Assembly (NCBI GenBank): GCA_017463985.1
Contig: JAFUEH010000012.1
Coordinates: 1 to 63,152, forward strand
From: Eubacterium sp.
Lineage (GTDB): Bacteria; Bacillota; Clostridia; Oscillospirales; Acutalibacteraceae
Length of the DNA stretch: 63,152 nucleotides
Direction of reading: 5' to 3'
The position numbers and the translations under genes were made by a program. Below the pieces are notes generated by a model. That model was not told the DNA's origin, made no database searches, and worked only from the letters and a program-made list of their open reading frames with translations. Positions 8,397-16,331 of the stretch are shown in pieces; positions within the stretch are counted from its first letter, which is position 1, and each line of letters opens with the position of its first letter.

Positions 8397-9884
8397 ATGA
8401 ACATTTATGAGGCTGTCAAATCACTGGTGTGCTACGCCGAAAAGGAAGGACTGATTGCAGCAGAGGACAAGATCTATGCGATCAACAGCGTCTGTCAGGC
8501 ACTGGCTCTCCCCTCGTTTGAGGACTGTGCAGCTGACGAAGCCGCTTCTTTACAAGAGATTTTAAACAGCATTCTTGCTTATGCCGTCGAAAACGGTCTG
8601 TGCGAGGACAGCGTGGTTTACCGCGATCTGTTCGATACCAAGATCATGGGTCTGCTGACGCCGTGGCCGCGCGAGGTGATTCAACAATTCCGTACCGCCT
8701 ACGCGGAGTCTCCGCAGGCAGCGACAGAATATTATTATCATCTGGCCCGTAAAAGCGACTACATAAGAGAATACCGTATTCAGAACGACGTCAAGTGGAT
8801 CACCGAAACCGCTTACGGCGATATCGACATTACGATCAACCTTTCTAAGCCGGAAAAGGATCCGAAGGCCATCGCCGCCGCCCTCAAAATGAAGCAGAGC
8901 GCTTACCCGCAATGTCAGCTCTGTAAAGAAAACGAGGGTTATATGGGCCGCGTCAACCATCCGGCGCGCCAAAACCACCGTATTATTCCGATCTCACTCA
9001 GCGGCGAGGACTTCTTTTTGCAGTATTCGCCTTATGTTTACTACAATGAGCACTGCATCGTGTTCAACAGCGAGCACATTCCGATGGTGATCAACAAGAG
9101 CGCCTTTGAAAAGCTGCTGTCCTTTGTGGAGCTGTTCCCCCACTATTTTGTAGGCTCTAACGCCGATCTGCCGATCGTTGGCGGTTCAATCCTGACGCAC
9201 GAGCATTTTCAGGGCGGTCACTACGAATTCGCGATGGCCAAGGCGCCGGTGGAAACAGCCTTTACCTTTAAGGGCTTTGAGGATATCACGGCCGGTATCG
9301 TCAAATGGCCGATGAGTGTGATCCGCCTTTCCGGCACCGACAAGGCGCGCTTAGTGGCGCTGGCGGATAAAATACTGACTGCCTGGAGAGGCTACACCGA
9401 CGCGGAAGCCTTCATCTATGCCGAAACCGACGGCGAGCCGCACAACACCATCACCCCGATCGCCCGTATGCGCGACGGGAAGCTGGAGCTGGATCTGGTC
9501 CTGCGTAACAATATTACCACGGAGGAATGTCCGCTCGGTTTCTACCATCCGCATCCGGAATATCACCATATCAAAAAGGAAAACATCGGTCTGATCGAGG
9601 TAATGGGGCTGGCAGTCCTGCCCTCCCGTCTGAAGGAGGAGATCGCGGTGCTGGCGGACGCGCTGGTCAACGGTAAGGATATCACTGCCGACGAGCGTAT
9701 CGCTAAGCACGCAGCATGGGCAGAAATGATCAAGAACAACTATGAACTGACCGCCGACAACTGCGAGGACATTCTCAAAAAGGAGATCGGTATTGTATTT
9801 ACCGCCATCCTGGAGCAGTGCGGCGTATACGAACGCACGGAAGCCGGTAAGGCACAGTTCCTGCGGTTTATGGAAAGTGTGTAA
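8397..9884 (+). CDS. galT: UDP-glucose--hexose-1-phosphate uridylyltransferase, class II
   Basis: GalT exchanges UMP between UDP-glucose and galactose 1-phosphate in the Leloir pathway. At 495 residues it matches the long Firmicutes type (GalT class II). Diagnostic stretches are CQLCKENEGYMGRVNHPARQ, PYVYYNEHCIVFNSEHIPM, and GGSILTHEHFQGGHYEFAM, which should carry the active-site histidines. No galK or galE is adjacent; instead a PHP phosphatase follows after two bases. A strong promoter and GGAGG site support the start. Confidence 0.95.
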   Translation: MNIYEAVKSLVCYAEKEGLIAAEDKIYAINSVCQALALPSFEDCAADEAASLQEILNSILAYAVENGLCEDSVVYRDLFDTKIMGLLTPWPREVIQQFRTAYAESPQAATEYYYHLARKSDYIREYRIQNDVKWITETAYGDIDITINLSKPEKDPKAIAAALKMKQSAYPQCQLCKENEGYMGRVNHPARQNHRIIPISLSGEDFFLQYSPYVYYNEHCIVFNSEHIPMVINKSAFEKLLSFVELFPHYFVGSNADLPIVGGSILTHEHFQGGHYEFAMAKAPVETAFTFKGFEDITAGIVKWPMSVIRLSGTDKARLVALADKILTAWRGYTDAEAFIYAETDGEPHNTITPIARMRDGKLELDLVLRNNITTEECPLGFYHPHPEYHHIKKENIGLIEVMGLAVLPSRLKEEIAVLADALVNGKDITADERIAKHAAWAEMIKNNYELTADNCEDILKKEIGIVFTAILEQCGVYERTEAGKAQFLRFMESV

Positions 9885-9886
9885 CC

Positions 9887-10663
9887 ATGACGTTTAATCT
9901 TCACACCCACACCTATCGCTGCCATCACGCCCGCGGCACCGACGAGGAATACGTTTTGCGCGCAATTGAAAACGGCTACAAAACGATCGGCTTTTCCGAT
10001 CATGCGCCGTATATTTTCCCCGGTGATTATTACAGCACCTTCCGTATCGAGCGCAGCAGCGCGCAGGAATATGCAGACAGCGTCCGAGCGCTGCAGGAAA
10101 AGTACAAGGGCACGATCGATATCCGTCTCGGCTTTGAGGTGGAGTGGTATCCTGCGCTGATTCAGGAGGAGCTGGCCTATCTGAAAAGCTTTGGCTACGA
10201 TTACCTGCTGCTCGGTCAGCACCATGTTGACAACGAGTATGAGCCGTGGGAAAGCTATTCCGGCTCACCGACCGCGAGCCTGACGGTGCTGGACAAATAC
10301 ATTGACCAGGTGCTGGCGGCAGCGGACAGCGGCGAATTCGCCTATATTGCGCACCCCGACCTGATTCATTTTACGGGTAACCGCGATATTTATCTGCAAA
10401 AAATGGAAGCGATGCTGCAAACGCTGAAAACGCTGGATATACCGATCGAATTTAACTTCCTCGGCTTCACCGACAAGCGCCATTACCCTGCCGATGACTT
10501 TTGGCAGCTGGCTGCCGGCGTCGGCAACCGGGTCGTCATCGGGCTGGACGCACACCGTCCCGCCGTCTATGCCGACACGAAGCACCTATCAGAAATGAAG
10601 GCAAAGATCGCCTCGTTCGGTATCACACCGATTCAAAACGTCAACGAAATCCTGCAAAAATAA
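9887..10663 (+). CDS. PHP-domain phosphatase, HisJ-type histidinol-phosphatase family
   Basis: A 258-residue PHP-fold metallophosphatase. Metal ligands are visible in order: HTHTYRCHH near the N-terminus, FSDHAPY (about 37-43), GFEVEWYP, LLGQHHVDN, IAHPDL and GLDAHRP near the C-terminus. Characterised relatives remove phosphate from histidinol phosphate, but no his genes lie nearby, and the position two bases behind galT suggests a sugar-phosphate role could equally apply. Translation is probably coupled to galT. A strong terminator follows. Confidence 0.85.
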   Translation: MTFNLHTHTYRCHHARGTDEEYVLRAIENGYKTIGFSDHAPYIFPGDYYSTFRIERSSAQEYADSVRALQEKYKGTIDIRLGFEVEWYPALIQEELAYLKSFGYDYLLLGQHHVDNEYEPWESYSGSPTASLTVLDKYIDQVLAAADSGEFAYIAHPDLIHFTGNRDIYLQKMEAMLQTLKTLDIPIEFNFLGFTDKRHYPADDFWQLAAGVGNRVVIGLDAHRPAVYADTKHLSEMKAKIASFGITPIQNVNEILQK

Positions 10664-10672
10664 CAGCCCTCC

Positions 10673-10713
10673 AATAACCGAAGTCAAACCGATAAACGAC
10701 TTCGGTTATTTTT
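10673..10713 (+). terminator. Intrinsic terminator after galT-PHP operon
   Basis: AATAACCGAAGTC (10673-10685) pairs with GACTTCGGTTATT (10698-10710), followed by TTT, with a 12-nt loop. Confidence 0.85.
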
Positions 10714-10742
10714 GTGACCTTTTCGGCAGCTCATCGGTGTAT
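10713..10742 (+). promoter_or_regulatory. Possible ECF-type autoregulated promoter
   Basis: TGTGACC (10713-10719) and CGGTGTAT (10735-10742) are 15 bp apart and lie directly upstream of the ECF sigma gene. This resembles the split -35/-10 elements of self-activated ECF promoters (AAC-type -35, CGT-type -10). No housekeeping promoter is obvious here. Confidence 0.35.
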
Positions 10743-10764
10743 CTTAGTGAAAGGAGGCAACGAC

Positions 10765-11244
10765 GTGGAAGATCAAAGCTTTGATAAAATATACGAACAA
10801 TACGGAAAAATGTTATACAGAACCGCTTTTCTTTACCTCGGCAATGCCGACGACACCGAGGACATCCTGCAGGAGGTATTCATCAAGTACCTCACCGCGC
10901 GTCCGGAATTTAACGGTTCCGATCATGAGCGCGCATGGCTGCTATTGGTCACGCGCAATGCCTGCCGCAATTTTGTAAAGAAAAGCCGGAAAGGCAACGT
11001 CAGTCTGGAGGAATACGACGCACCGGCCTACAGCGCGGACAGGGACGAACGGCTCGACATACTCCGCAAGGTAACAGCCCTGCCGCCGAAGTACAAAGAG
11101 GTCATCATTCTGTTTTATTATAACGGGTTGACGATAGAGGAAATCGGCGCGCTGCTGGGGCTCTCGCGGTCTGCTGTCAAAATGAGGCTCAAGCGCGGTA
11201 AAGAAAAATTGAAAATCAGTCTGGAGGGATACGACCGTGAATAA
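10765..11244 (+). CDS. ECF-type RNA polymerase sigma factor
   Basis: A 159-residue sigma-70 family group 4 protein. Region 2 is visible as FDKIYEQYGKMLYRTAFLYL and the DDTEDILQEVF box; region 4 ends in a helix-turn-helix, LTIEEIGALLGLSRSAVK. The GTG at 10765 is chosen because AAAGGAGG ends seven bases before it; the frame is open further upstream but without a binding site. The next gene overlaps by 8 bp and encodes a one-TM protein, the usual layout of an ECF sigma factor with its membrane anti-sigma factor. Confidence 0.9.
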   Translation: MEDQSFDKIYEQYGKMLYRTAFLYLGNADDTEDILQEVFIKYLTARPEFNGSDHERAWLLLVTRNACRNFVKKSRKGNVSLEEYDAPAYSADRDERLDILRKVTALPPKYKEVIILFYYNGLTIEEIGALLGLSRSAVKMRLKRGKEKLKISLEGYDRE

Positions 11245-12250
11245 ACAAGCATTTCAGCAATTCGTGAACGAAAACATCAACCCTGATTTTTATATGGAGC
11301 AACGGCTGAAAGCCAAGGTGCTCAGCGCAGCGCCTGCACCAAGTAAAAAAAGAAACGCCAAACGGATTTGGCTGTCCGTCGCGTCAGGCGTACTGTGCCT
11401 TGCTTTGGCGTTCGGGATCTTTGGCTTTGCCAAGCAGAACAACAAAATTTTGCCCGGCAGCGTCATCATCGCCAGCGCTGACGCACCGGCCAGTATTGTG
11501 GAAACCGTCTACCGCTACGGCGTGGCTGTAGTGGATGTGCGCGGCAAAACCGAAGCGGAGGCCTCAAAGGAATGGGCCGCCAAGCGTCAGGTGCTTGATA
11601 GCGCGATCAATACGGACACGGTTAACAGCTCACTAGGCCACGGCAGCAACGGCACCGAAAACGTGTGGCTTTACGATGTGCAGGGTGACGATTTTGAAAT
11701 CTCGGTGGAGAACCCGGAGGACGTGCAGGAAATCCGTATGCACAACGAAAATCCGCTGCTTATCTTGCAATATCAGTTCCTTGACGGCGAATGGTCAGAG
11801 GAAGAATTATTCATGTCCACCGATGAAGCCGATGAGGATTATTGGACAGAAGTGGACACAGGCGACGAATGGTATATGCTGGGCAAAAACGGCGAAAAAA
11901 TGGATTGGGAGGAATTCAACCGACGCTGGAACGAAGCCCTGCATATCGGCCACGACCTCACGGCAGACGGCGAACGCTTTGCCCGTGCCAGGGCCGATGA
12001 AGCGGTTTCCGGCACCTCCAGCCAATTTGAGATTTACCTGTTGGCGGCGGACGACGTGTTGGGCGAAGGCGGTATCTGCGACGCCATCGAAGCCGATCCG
12101 GATTTTAAACTGACGGATATTCATGACGTCGTCACCTTTGAGGTCGAATTTAAAAACGGCGATGTCGCCACCAGCGTGGTGAATGTCGGCTTTAACGAGG
12201 ACGGCGTGATGATTGTATCGCTCGCCTCCTACGAATATGTCAAGGCATAA
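11237..12250 (+). CDS. Probable membrane-bound anti-sigma factor
   Basis: A 337-residue protein starting at GTG. A cytoplasmic N-terminus (about 1-50, NENINPDFYMEQRLKAKVL) is followed by one transmembrane helix (about 52-72, LSVASGVLCLALAFGIFGFA) and a large extracytoplasmic domain rich in acidic and aromatic residues. No zinc-binding HxxxCxxC motif is seen, so it is not a classical ZAS anti-sigma. The function is inferred from its overlap with the ECF sigma gene and from topology. The outer domain would be the sensor; its signal is unknown. Confidence 0.7.
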   Translation: MNKQAFQQFVNENINPDFYMEQRLKAKVLSAAPAPSKKRNAKRIWLSVASGVLCLALAFGIFGFAKQNNKILPGSVIIASADAPASIVETVYRYGVAVVDVRGKTEAEASKEWAAKRQVLDSAINTDTVNSSLGHGSNGTENVWLYDVQGDDFEISVENPEDVQEIRMHNENPLLILQYQFLDGEWSEEELFMSTDEADEDYWTEVDTGDEWYMLGKNGEKMDWEEFNRRWNEALHIGHDLTADGERFARARADEAVSGTSSQFEIYLLAADDVLGEGGICDAIEADPDFKLTDIHDVVTFEVEFKNGDVATSVVNVGFNEDGVMIVSLASYEYVKA

Positions 12251-12254
12251 AAAA

Positions 12255-12284
12255 AGGTTGTCTCACGAAAATGTGAGACAACCT
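12255..12284. terminator. Perfect 12-bp hairpin after the sigma/anti-sigma operon
   Basis: AGGTTGTCTCAC (12255-12266) and GTGAGACAACCT (12273-12284) are exact inverted repeats around a 6-nt loop. The GTCTCAC core recurs near 150 and in the hairpin at 47836-47870, so this belongs to a dispersed repeat family. It may also end transcription, although no T-run follows on the plus strand. Confidence 0.55.
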
Positions 12285-12640
12285 GAGACTGTCGAAAAAG
12301 CGCATAACCACGCCTCCTCAAAACAAATTCCGTTATCAAAACAGTTCGCGAGCAAACTGTTAACAATAACTACATTTGTTTATCGTCTCAGCGACGGTAC
12401 AAAGTATCCGTCGCTGTAAATAGACTTGACGACCACGGCAAATTATACAACGTCCCAACTATAATAAATGCCTTGCAAACATCGAGTTTGCAAGGCATTT
12501 GGCGTTTTCCGTCTTTTGCTCGGGGCAGTACATAAGTACAGCTCCCGCTCGCAAAAAACGAAATTCTGCATCTTTTTCAAAAGTCTCCAAGTGTGTCGAA
12601 ATTGATTATCTGACTTTTTCAACACACTGAACCTTTCACT
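12285..12640. other. Intergenic repeat-type region without a supported gene
   Basis: About 356 bp between the anti-sigma gene and nrdR. It contains a perfect 15-bp inverted repeat with a 5-nt loop (AAATGCCTTGCAAAC at 12466-12480, partner at 12486-12500) and the pairing segments GTCGAAAAAG near 12291 and CTTTTTCAAC near 12613 at its outer edges. The short frames inside it lack ribosome binding sites and family resemblance. The layout suggests a degenerate MITE-like or structured repeat. Confidence 0.5.
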
Positions 12641-12645
12641 TTTAT

Positions 12646-13095
12646 TTAGCTGTTTAACTTAGCAAGCTCCTCACGGAAGGACTCCGCACTGTCAAATTCT
12701 TTATAAACCGAAGCAAAGCGTACATACGCCACCTCGTCAATATCCTTGAGCTTTTCCATAATCAGCTCGCCGATCTTGGCAGAGGTCACTTCCCTGTCGA
12801 CAGACGCCTGCAGCGTGGATTCGATCTCGCTGATCTTTGTCTCCAGCTCTGCAACGGTAACGTGTCTTTTTTCACAGGCACGCAGCATACCCTTTAAGAT
12901 CTTGTTCCTGTCAAATACCTCACGGGACTTGTCCTTTTTGATGACAATAATCGGCACGTCCTCAATAATTTCATAAGTGGTAAAGCGCTTAGCGCACTGC
13001 AGGCATTCTCTTCTTCTGCGAATACGCTCATTCTCATCCGTCGGACGCGAGTCGATCACCTTGCTGTCTGTAAAACCACAAAACGGACATTTCAT
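12646..13095 (-). CDS. nrdR: Transcriptional repressor NrdR
   Basis: NrdR represses ribonucleotide reductase genes in response to the ATP/dATP balance. The 149-residue length is typical. Zinc ligands C3, C6, C31 and C34 are present (MKCPFC and ECLQC), with the DSRPT and RRRREC signatures between them. The ATP-cone domain follows from about residue 46 (VIKKDKSREVFDRNKIL). No nrd gene lies in the window, so it regulates elsewhere. A GAGGAGGAA ribosome binding site and a good promoter at 13154-13182 lie upstream. Confidence 0.96.
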   Translation of the reverse strand: MKCPFCGFTDSKVIDSRPTDENERIRRRRECLQCAKRFTTYEIIEDVPIIVIKKDKSREVFDRNKILKGMLRACEKRHVTVAELETKISEIESTLQASVDREVTSAKIGELIMEKLKDIDEVAYVRFASVYKEFDSAESFREELAKLNS

Positions 13096-13153
13096 AACAA
13101 TGTTCCTCCTCTTATCATTGGTTTTAAGCTAACATTTTTCGATGGCAAAAATA

Positions 13154-13182
13154 ATTATAACACAAGATATAGTAAAAGTCAA
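13154..13182 (-). promoter_or_regulatory. Predicted sigma-A promoter of nrdR
   Basis: On the minus strand TTGACT (13182-13177) and TATAAT (13159-13154) are spaced by 17 bp, about 58 bp before the nrdR start codon. Confidence 0.8.
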
Positions 13183-13212
13183 GTATTTTCACTTTACAAC
13201 AAGATATTGACA

Positions 13213-14103
13213 TTATCTGCTGTTTTGAAGCCGATGTTCCCTGTTGTTGTAGACGAACATCCAGACGGCCATCAGAATGATCACAAAATACCCCACAAGT
13301 GATAACCAATCCGGCACCTGATGACCCAAAAACAGATAGCCCTCGATCGCCGTAAAAATCACATTGGAATAATCGTATACAGAAATTTCTCTGCTCGGCG
13401 CATAAGAATAAGCCGCGGTGATACCGAACTGACCGCCGGCAGCACACAGGCCGACGAGCAGCAAATAGAGCAGCTGTCTGCCGGTCATCGGGTGATAGTT
13501 AAAAATCAGGTAAGGCGCCGTCACGACAACGGAAAAGGCGGAAAAGAAAAAGACAGTAAAGCGCCCGTTTTCGCCGCGGTTGGCCATAAGGCGCACCACG
13601 GTATAGGCGGCGCCGGCGCAGAAGCCGCCGGCAAAGCCGGCCAGCGACGGCAGCAGCTCGGTGTTGCCAAAGCTCGGCTTGATCACCAGCATGGCGCCAA
13701 GGAACGCGCCCACCACAGCGATCGCCTGCTTGGGCTTCACCTTTTCCTTGAGGAACAGCGCTGACAGCACCAGCGTAAAGAACGGCGACAGCTTGTTCAG
13801 CATCGCTGCATCCGCCGTGTGAGACAGATAAGTCGCAGCGTAAAAGTTGCCGAACACACCGATCAGTCCGGCCGTGGAACGCAGGAGATGAAACGGCAGC
13901 AGTCCCTTTGTCGGACGGAACGGCTCGCGGTGTTTGAGCAGCATTACCGTCGCAAAAAACAGCGCTACCAGATTGCGAAAGAATACCTTTTGCGGCATTG
14001 GCAGCTCGCCGGAAAGACGAATAAAGCTGCTCATACCCGAAAAGCTGAGCGCCGACAGTAAGATACAAATAATTCCTTTTGTTTTGTCAGATAATTTTTT
14101 CAT
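13213..14103 (-). CDS. EamA/DMT superfamily transporter
   Basis: A 296-residue protein with about ten hydrophobic helices in two EamA repeats: the first from GIICILLSALSFSGMSSFIRL, the second from LPSLAGFAGGFCAGAAYTVV. The length and the PFFTLVLSALFLKEK motif at the end of the first repeat are typical of drug/metabolite transporters exporting amino acids, nucleotides or sugars. The substrate cannot be assigned. The ATG at 14103 has no clear ribosome binding site. Confidence 0.85.
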   Translation of the reverse strand: MKKLSDKTKGIICILLSALSFSGMSSFIRLSGELPMPQKVFFRNLVALFFATVMLLKHREPFRPTKGLLPFHLLRSTAGLIGVFGNFYAATYLSHTADAAMLNKLSPFFTLVLSALFLKEKVKPKQAIAVVGAFLGAMLVIKPSFGNTELLPSLAGFAGGFCAGAAYTVVRLMANRGENGRFTVFFFSAFSVVVTAPYLIFNYHPMTGRQLLYLLLVGLCAAGGQFGITAAYSYAPSREISVYDYSNVIFTAIEGYLFLGHQVPDWLSLVGYFVIILMAVWMFVYNNREHRLQNSR

Positions 14104-14107
14104 AACA

Positions 14108-14135
14108 TAAAACGTCGGGCGGAGATGCTCCGCCC
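14108..14135 (-). terminator. Terminator after the isomerase gene
   Basis: Directly behind the isomerase stop codon, GGGCGGAG and CTCCGCCC (14117-14135) form an 8-bp stem with a 3-nt loop, followed on the minus strand by GACGTTTT. Confidence 0.6.
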
Positions 14136-14136
14136 T

Positions 14137-14922
14137 TTACTTCATCAATTCAAAAAACTGTTTACTGCGCGTCAGCTCCCGCGCCACATCATAGCCCTTA
14201 GAATAGATCTCGATCACATAGTCTCCCTGATAATCCGCAGCCTGCAAGGTCCTGAACAGGCGCGCAAAATCAAAGTTACCCCGCCCGGGCGGCATACAGT
14301 CAAATTCCGGCATTCGGTTATCAGAAAGATGCACGTGGGCAATGTCGTGCTTCATGGCCTCCAAAAATTCAAACGGATCATGACCGGCACGAAGCGACTG
14401 CTTCACGTCAAAGACCATCCGAAAATCGCTGCCGAGCGCCTCACGCATCTTTTGCATAAACGCAATATGCTGACTTTTGAACAGGTGTACGTTCTCCTGA
14501 CAGACGGTCACGCCCTCCTGCTTGCCGACCTCAATCAGCTTGGCAAAGCGCTCAAAATACAGCTCATCCGGCAGATCAATCTTGCGCTGCTCACGTGCGC
14601 CGTGAATCACCACGATCTTAGCCCCCAGCAGCGCTGCAGCATGACAGTGCTGCTGATACAGGCCGATATAATCGTTAAAACGGCGTTCGTATTCACCGAA
14701 AATGCACATGTTTTCGAGCGCTGAGGAAAACGGATGGACCGACAGCACCTTCACGCCTCGGTCATCCGCGGCTTTTTTCATCGCCTTTACAAAAGGCTCC
14801 TCCAGCTCGGATACCGTATTAAAAAATATTTCTGTTTTGGAAAAGCCTAAGTCCATCACCGCCTGCAGCGCCTTCTCCGTTTCCAGCGGATAAAAGCACG
14901 CGGTGGAAGCGCCTATGTTCAT
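14137..14922 (-). CDS. Sugar phosphate isomerase/epimerase (AP-endonuclease 2-type TIM barrel)
   Basis: A 261-residue protein of the xylose-isomerase-like TIM-barrel family. Metal-binding positions appear at KIVVIHGAR, VCQENVH, MVFDVKQS, HVHLSDNR and YVIEIYS, the usual E/D/H pattern of this fold. Members isomerise or epimerise sugars or cleave inositol derivatives, and the substrate cannot be read from sequence. Its start overlaps the end of the aminotransferase gene by 4 bp (ATGA), so the two are translationally coupled and probably share a pathway. Confidence 0.82.
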   Translation of the reverse strand: MNIGASTACFYPLETEKALQAVMDLGFSKTEIFFNTVSELEEPFVKAMKKAADDRGVKVLSVHPFSSALENMCIFGEYERRFNDYIGLYQQHCHAAALLGAKIVVIHGAREQRKIDLPDELYFERFAKLIEVGKQEGVTVCQENVHLFKSQHIAFMQKMREALGSDFRMVFDVKQSLRAGHDPFEFLEAMKHDIAHVHLSDNRMPEFDCMPPGRGNFDFARLFRTLQAADYQGDYVIEIYSKGYDVARELTRSKQFFELMK

Positions 14923-16190
14923 GCTGTTTGCTCACCCAATAGTTTTTCAATACAGGCCAGCTTCACGCTGACGCAAAGGATCTGCGCCGCCAGATCCAGC
15001 TCAGCAACCGGCGGCAGCGACGGCGCAATACGGATATTGCTGTCGTTCGGATCCAGTCCGTAGGGATAAGTAGCGCCGACGGTCGTCAGCGTCACGCCGG
15101 CCTCCTTGCAAAGCTCGCCGGTGCGCTTAGCACAGCCGTTCATCACATCAAGGCTGATAAAATAGCCGCCGCGCGGTTTGATCCAAGAGGCAATTTCCTT
15201 GCCGCCCAGCTCATTTTCCAGGTGCTCGAGCACCATTTCAAACTTCGGCCGGAGGATGGCAGCGTGCTTCTTCATGTGCGCTTTGATACCCTCCACGTCC
15301 TTAAAAAAGCGAACGTGACGGTGCTGATTCATTTTATCATAGCTGATCGTCTGACAGTTCAGGCGCTTTTTAATATCCGCAATATTTCTTTCACTGGCCG
15401 CCAACGCGGAAATACCGGCGCCGGGGAAGGTCATCTTAGAGGTAGAGCAAACCTCGATCACCATATCGTCATTACCGTGAAGCGGCAGTACGTCAAAAAT
15501 ATCCAGCAGGCGATCGCCCTCGTCATAGATCTCGTGAATACAATAGGCGTTATCCCAGATGATTCTGAAATCCTTTGCCGCCGGCTTCATCGAGCCGATC
15601 CGTGTCACAACAGCATCAGAATAAGTAATGCCCTGCGGATTAGAATATTTCGGCACGCAGAACATACCCTTCACGCTCTCGTCCTGAATCAGCGCCTCCA
15701 CCGCGTCCATATCCGGTCCTTCCATGGTCATCGGAACGCTGATCATTTCAATATTGAAATATTCTAAGATCGTAAAGTGCCTGTCATAGCCCGGCACAGG
15801 GCAAATGAACTTCACCTTCGGCAGCTTGCTCCACGGCGTAGAGCCGCACACGCCGTGCGAATAACACTGGGCAATATAGTCGAACATCAGCGACAGGCTG
15901 GCATTAGGACCAAGCAAAATATTTTCCGGTTCGACCTCCAGCAGGTCGGCAAACAGCTTTTTACAGCTCGGGATGCCGTCCAAAATGCCGTAATTTCGCA
16001 GGTCAATCCCGTCCTCTACGTAATCAGTATCATCGAGCAGCGCCATCGAAAGATCCAGCTGGTCCTTGCCCGGCTTACCGCGAGACATATCGAGCTTTAA
16101 GCCCATCGCCTTGTAAGCGTCATATCGTTCCTGAAGGGCTGTTTTTTCCGCAAGCAGCTCTTCTCTTGTCATGGTTGTATAAGCTGACAT
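14919..16190 (-). CDS. Class I/II PLP-dependent aminotransferase (AspAT / MocR-like family)
   Basis: A roughly 423-residue pyridoxal-phosphate enzyme of the family annotated as aspartate aminotransferase-like. LDMSRGKPGKDQLDLS near the N-terminus, GPNASLSLMFDYIAQ (cofactor phosphate region), the NPQGITYSD loop, WDNAYCIHEIYD (the Asp that contacts PLP) and CSTSKMTFPGAG (the Schiff-base Lys) are all visible. The ATG at 16190 is chosen over one 45 bases upstream because AGAGGGGGA lies seven bases before it. It heads a two-gene operon with the TIM-barrel gene. Confidence 0.88.
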   Translation of the reverse strand: MSAYTTMTREELLAEKTALQERYDAYKAMGLKLDMSRGKPGKDQLDLSMALLDDTDYVEDGIDLRNYGILDGIPSCKKLFADLLEVEPENILLGPNASLSLMFDYIAQCYSHGVCGSTPWSKLPKVKFICPVPGYDRHFTILEYFNIEMISVPMTMEGPDMDAVEALIQDESVKGMFCVPKYSNPQGITYSDAVVTRIGSMKPAAKDFRIIWDNAYCIHEIYDEGDRLLDIFDVLPLHGNDDMVIEVCSTSKMTFPGAGISALAASERNIADIKKRLNCQTISYDKMNQHRHVRFFKDVEGIKAHMKKHAAILRPKFEMVLEHLENELGGKEIASWIKPRGGYFISLDVMNGCAKRTGELCKEAGVTLTTVGATYPYGLDPNDSNIRIAPSLPPVAELDLAAQILCVSVKLACIEKLLGEQTA

Positions 16191-16267
16191 CAGTAATCCC
16201 CCTCTTTTTCTGTTTGATAACAGGTATTTTACCACATTAATGCGTTCAAGTCAAATAAATCTGACAC

Positions 16268-16296
16268 TTGCATATCACAGCAGAAATTTATATAAT
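16268..16296 (+). promoter_or_regulatory. Predicted sigma-A promoter of fumC
   Basis: TTGCAT (16268-16273) and TATAAT (16291-16296) with a 17-bp spacer, 36 bp upstream of the fumC ATG, which has its own GGAGG site. Confidence 0.75.
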
Positions 16297-16331
16297 AGCA
16301 TTATATTCTATGCAGCAACGGAGGAAATGGT

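Noticed and set aside
12213-12419. 68-codon frame after the anti-sigma gene
   Set aside because: It overlaps the anti-sigma end and the repeat hairpin, with no binding site or recognisable composition.
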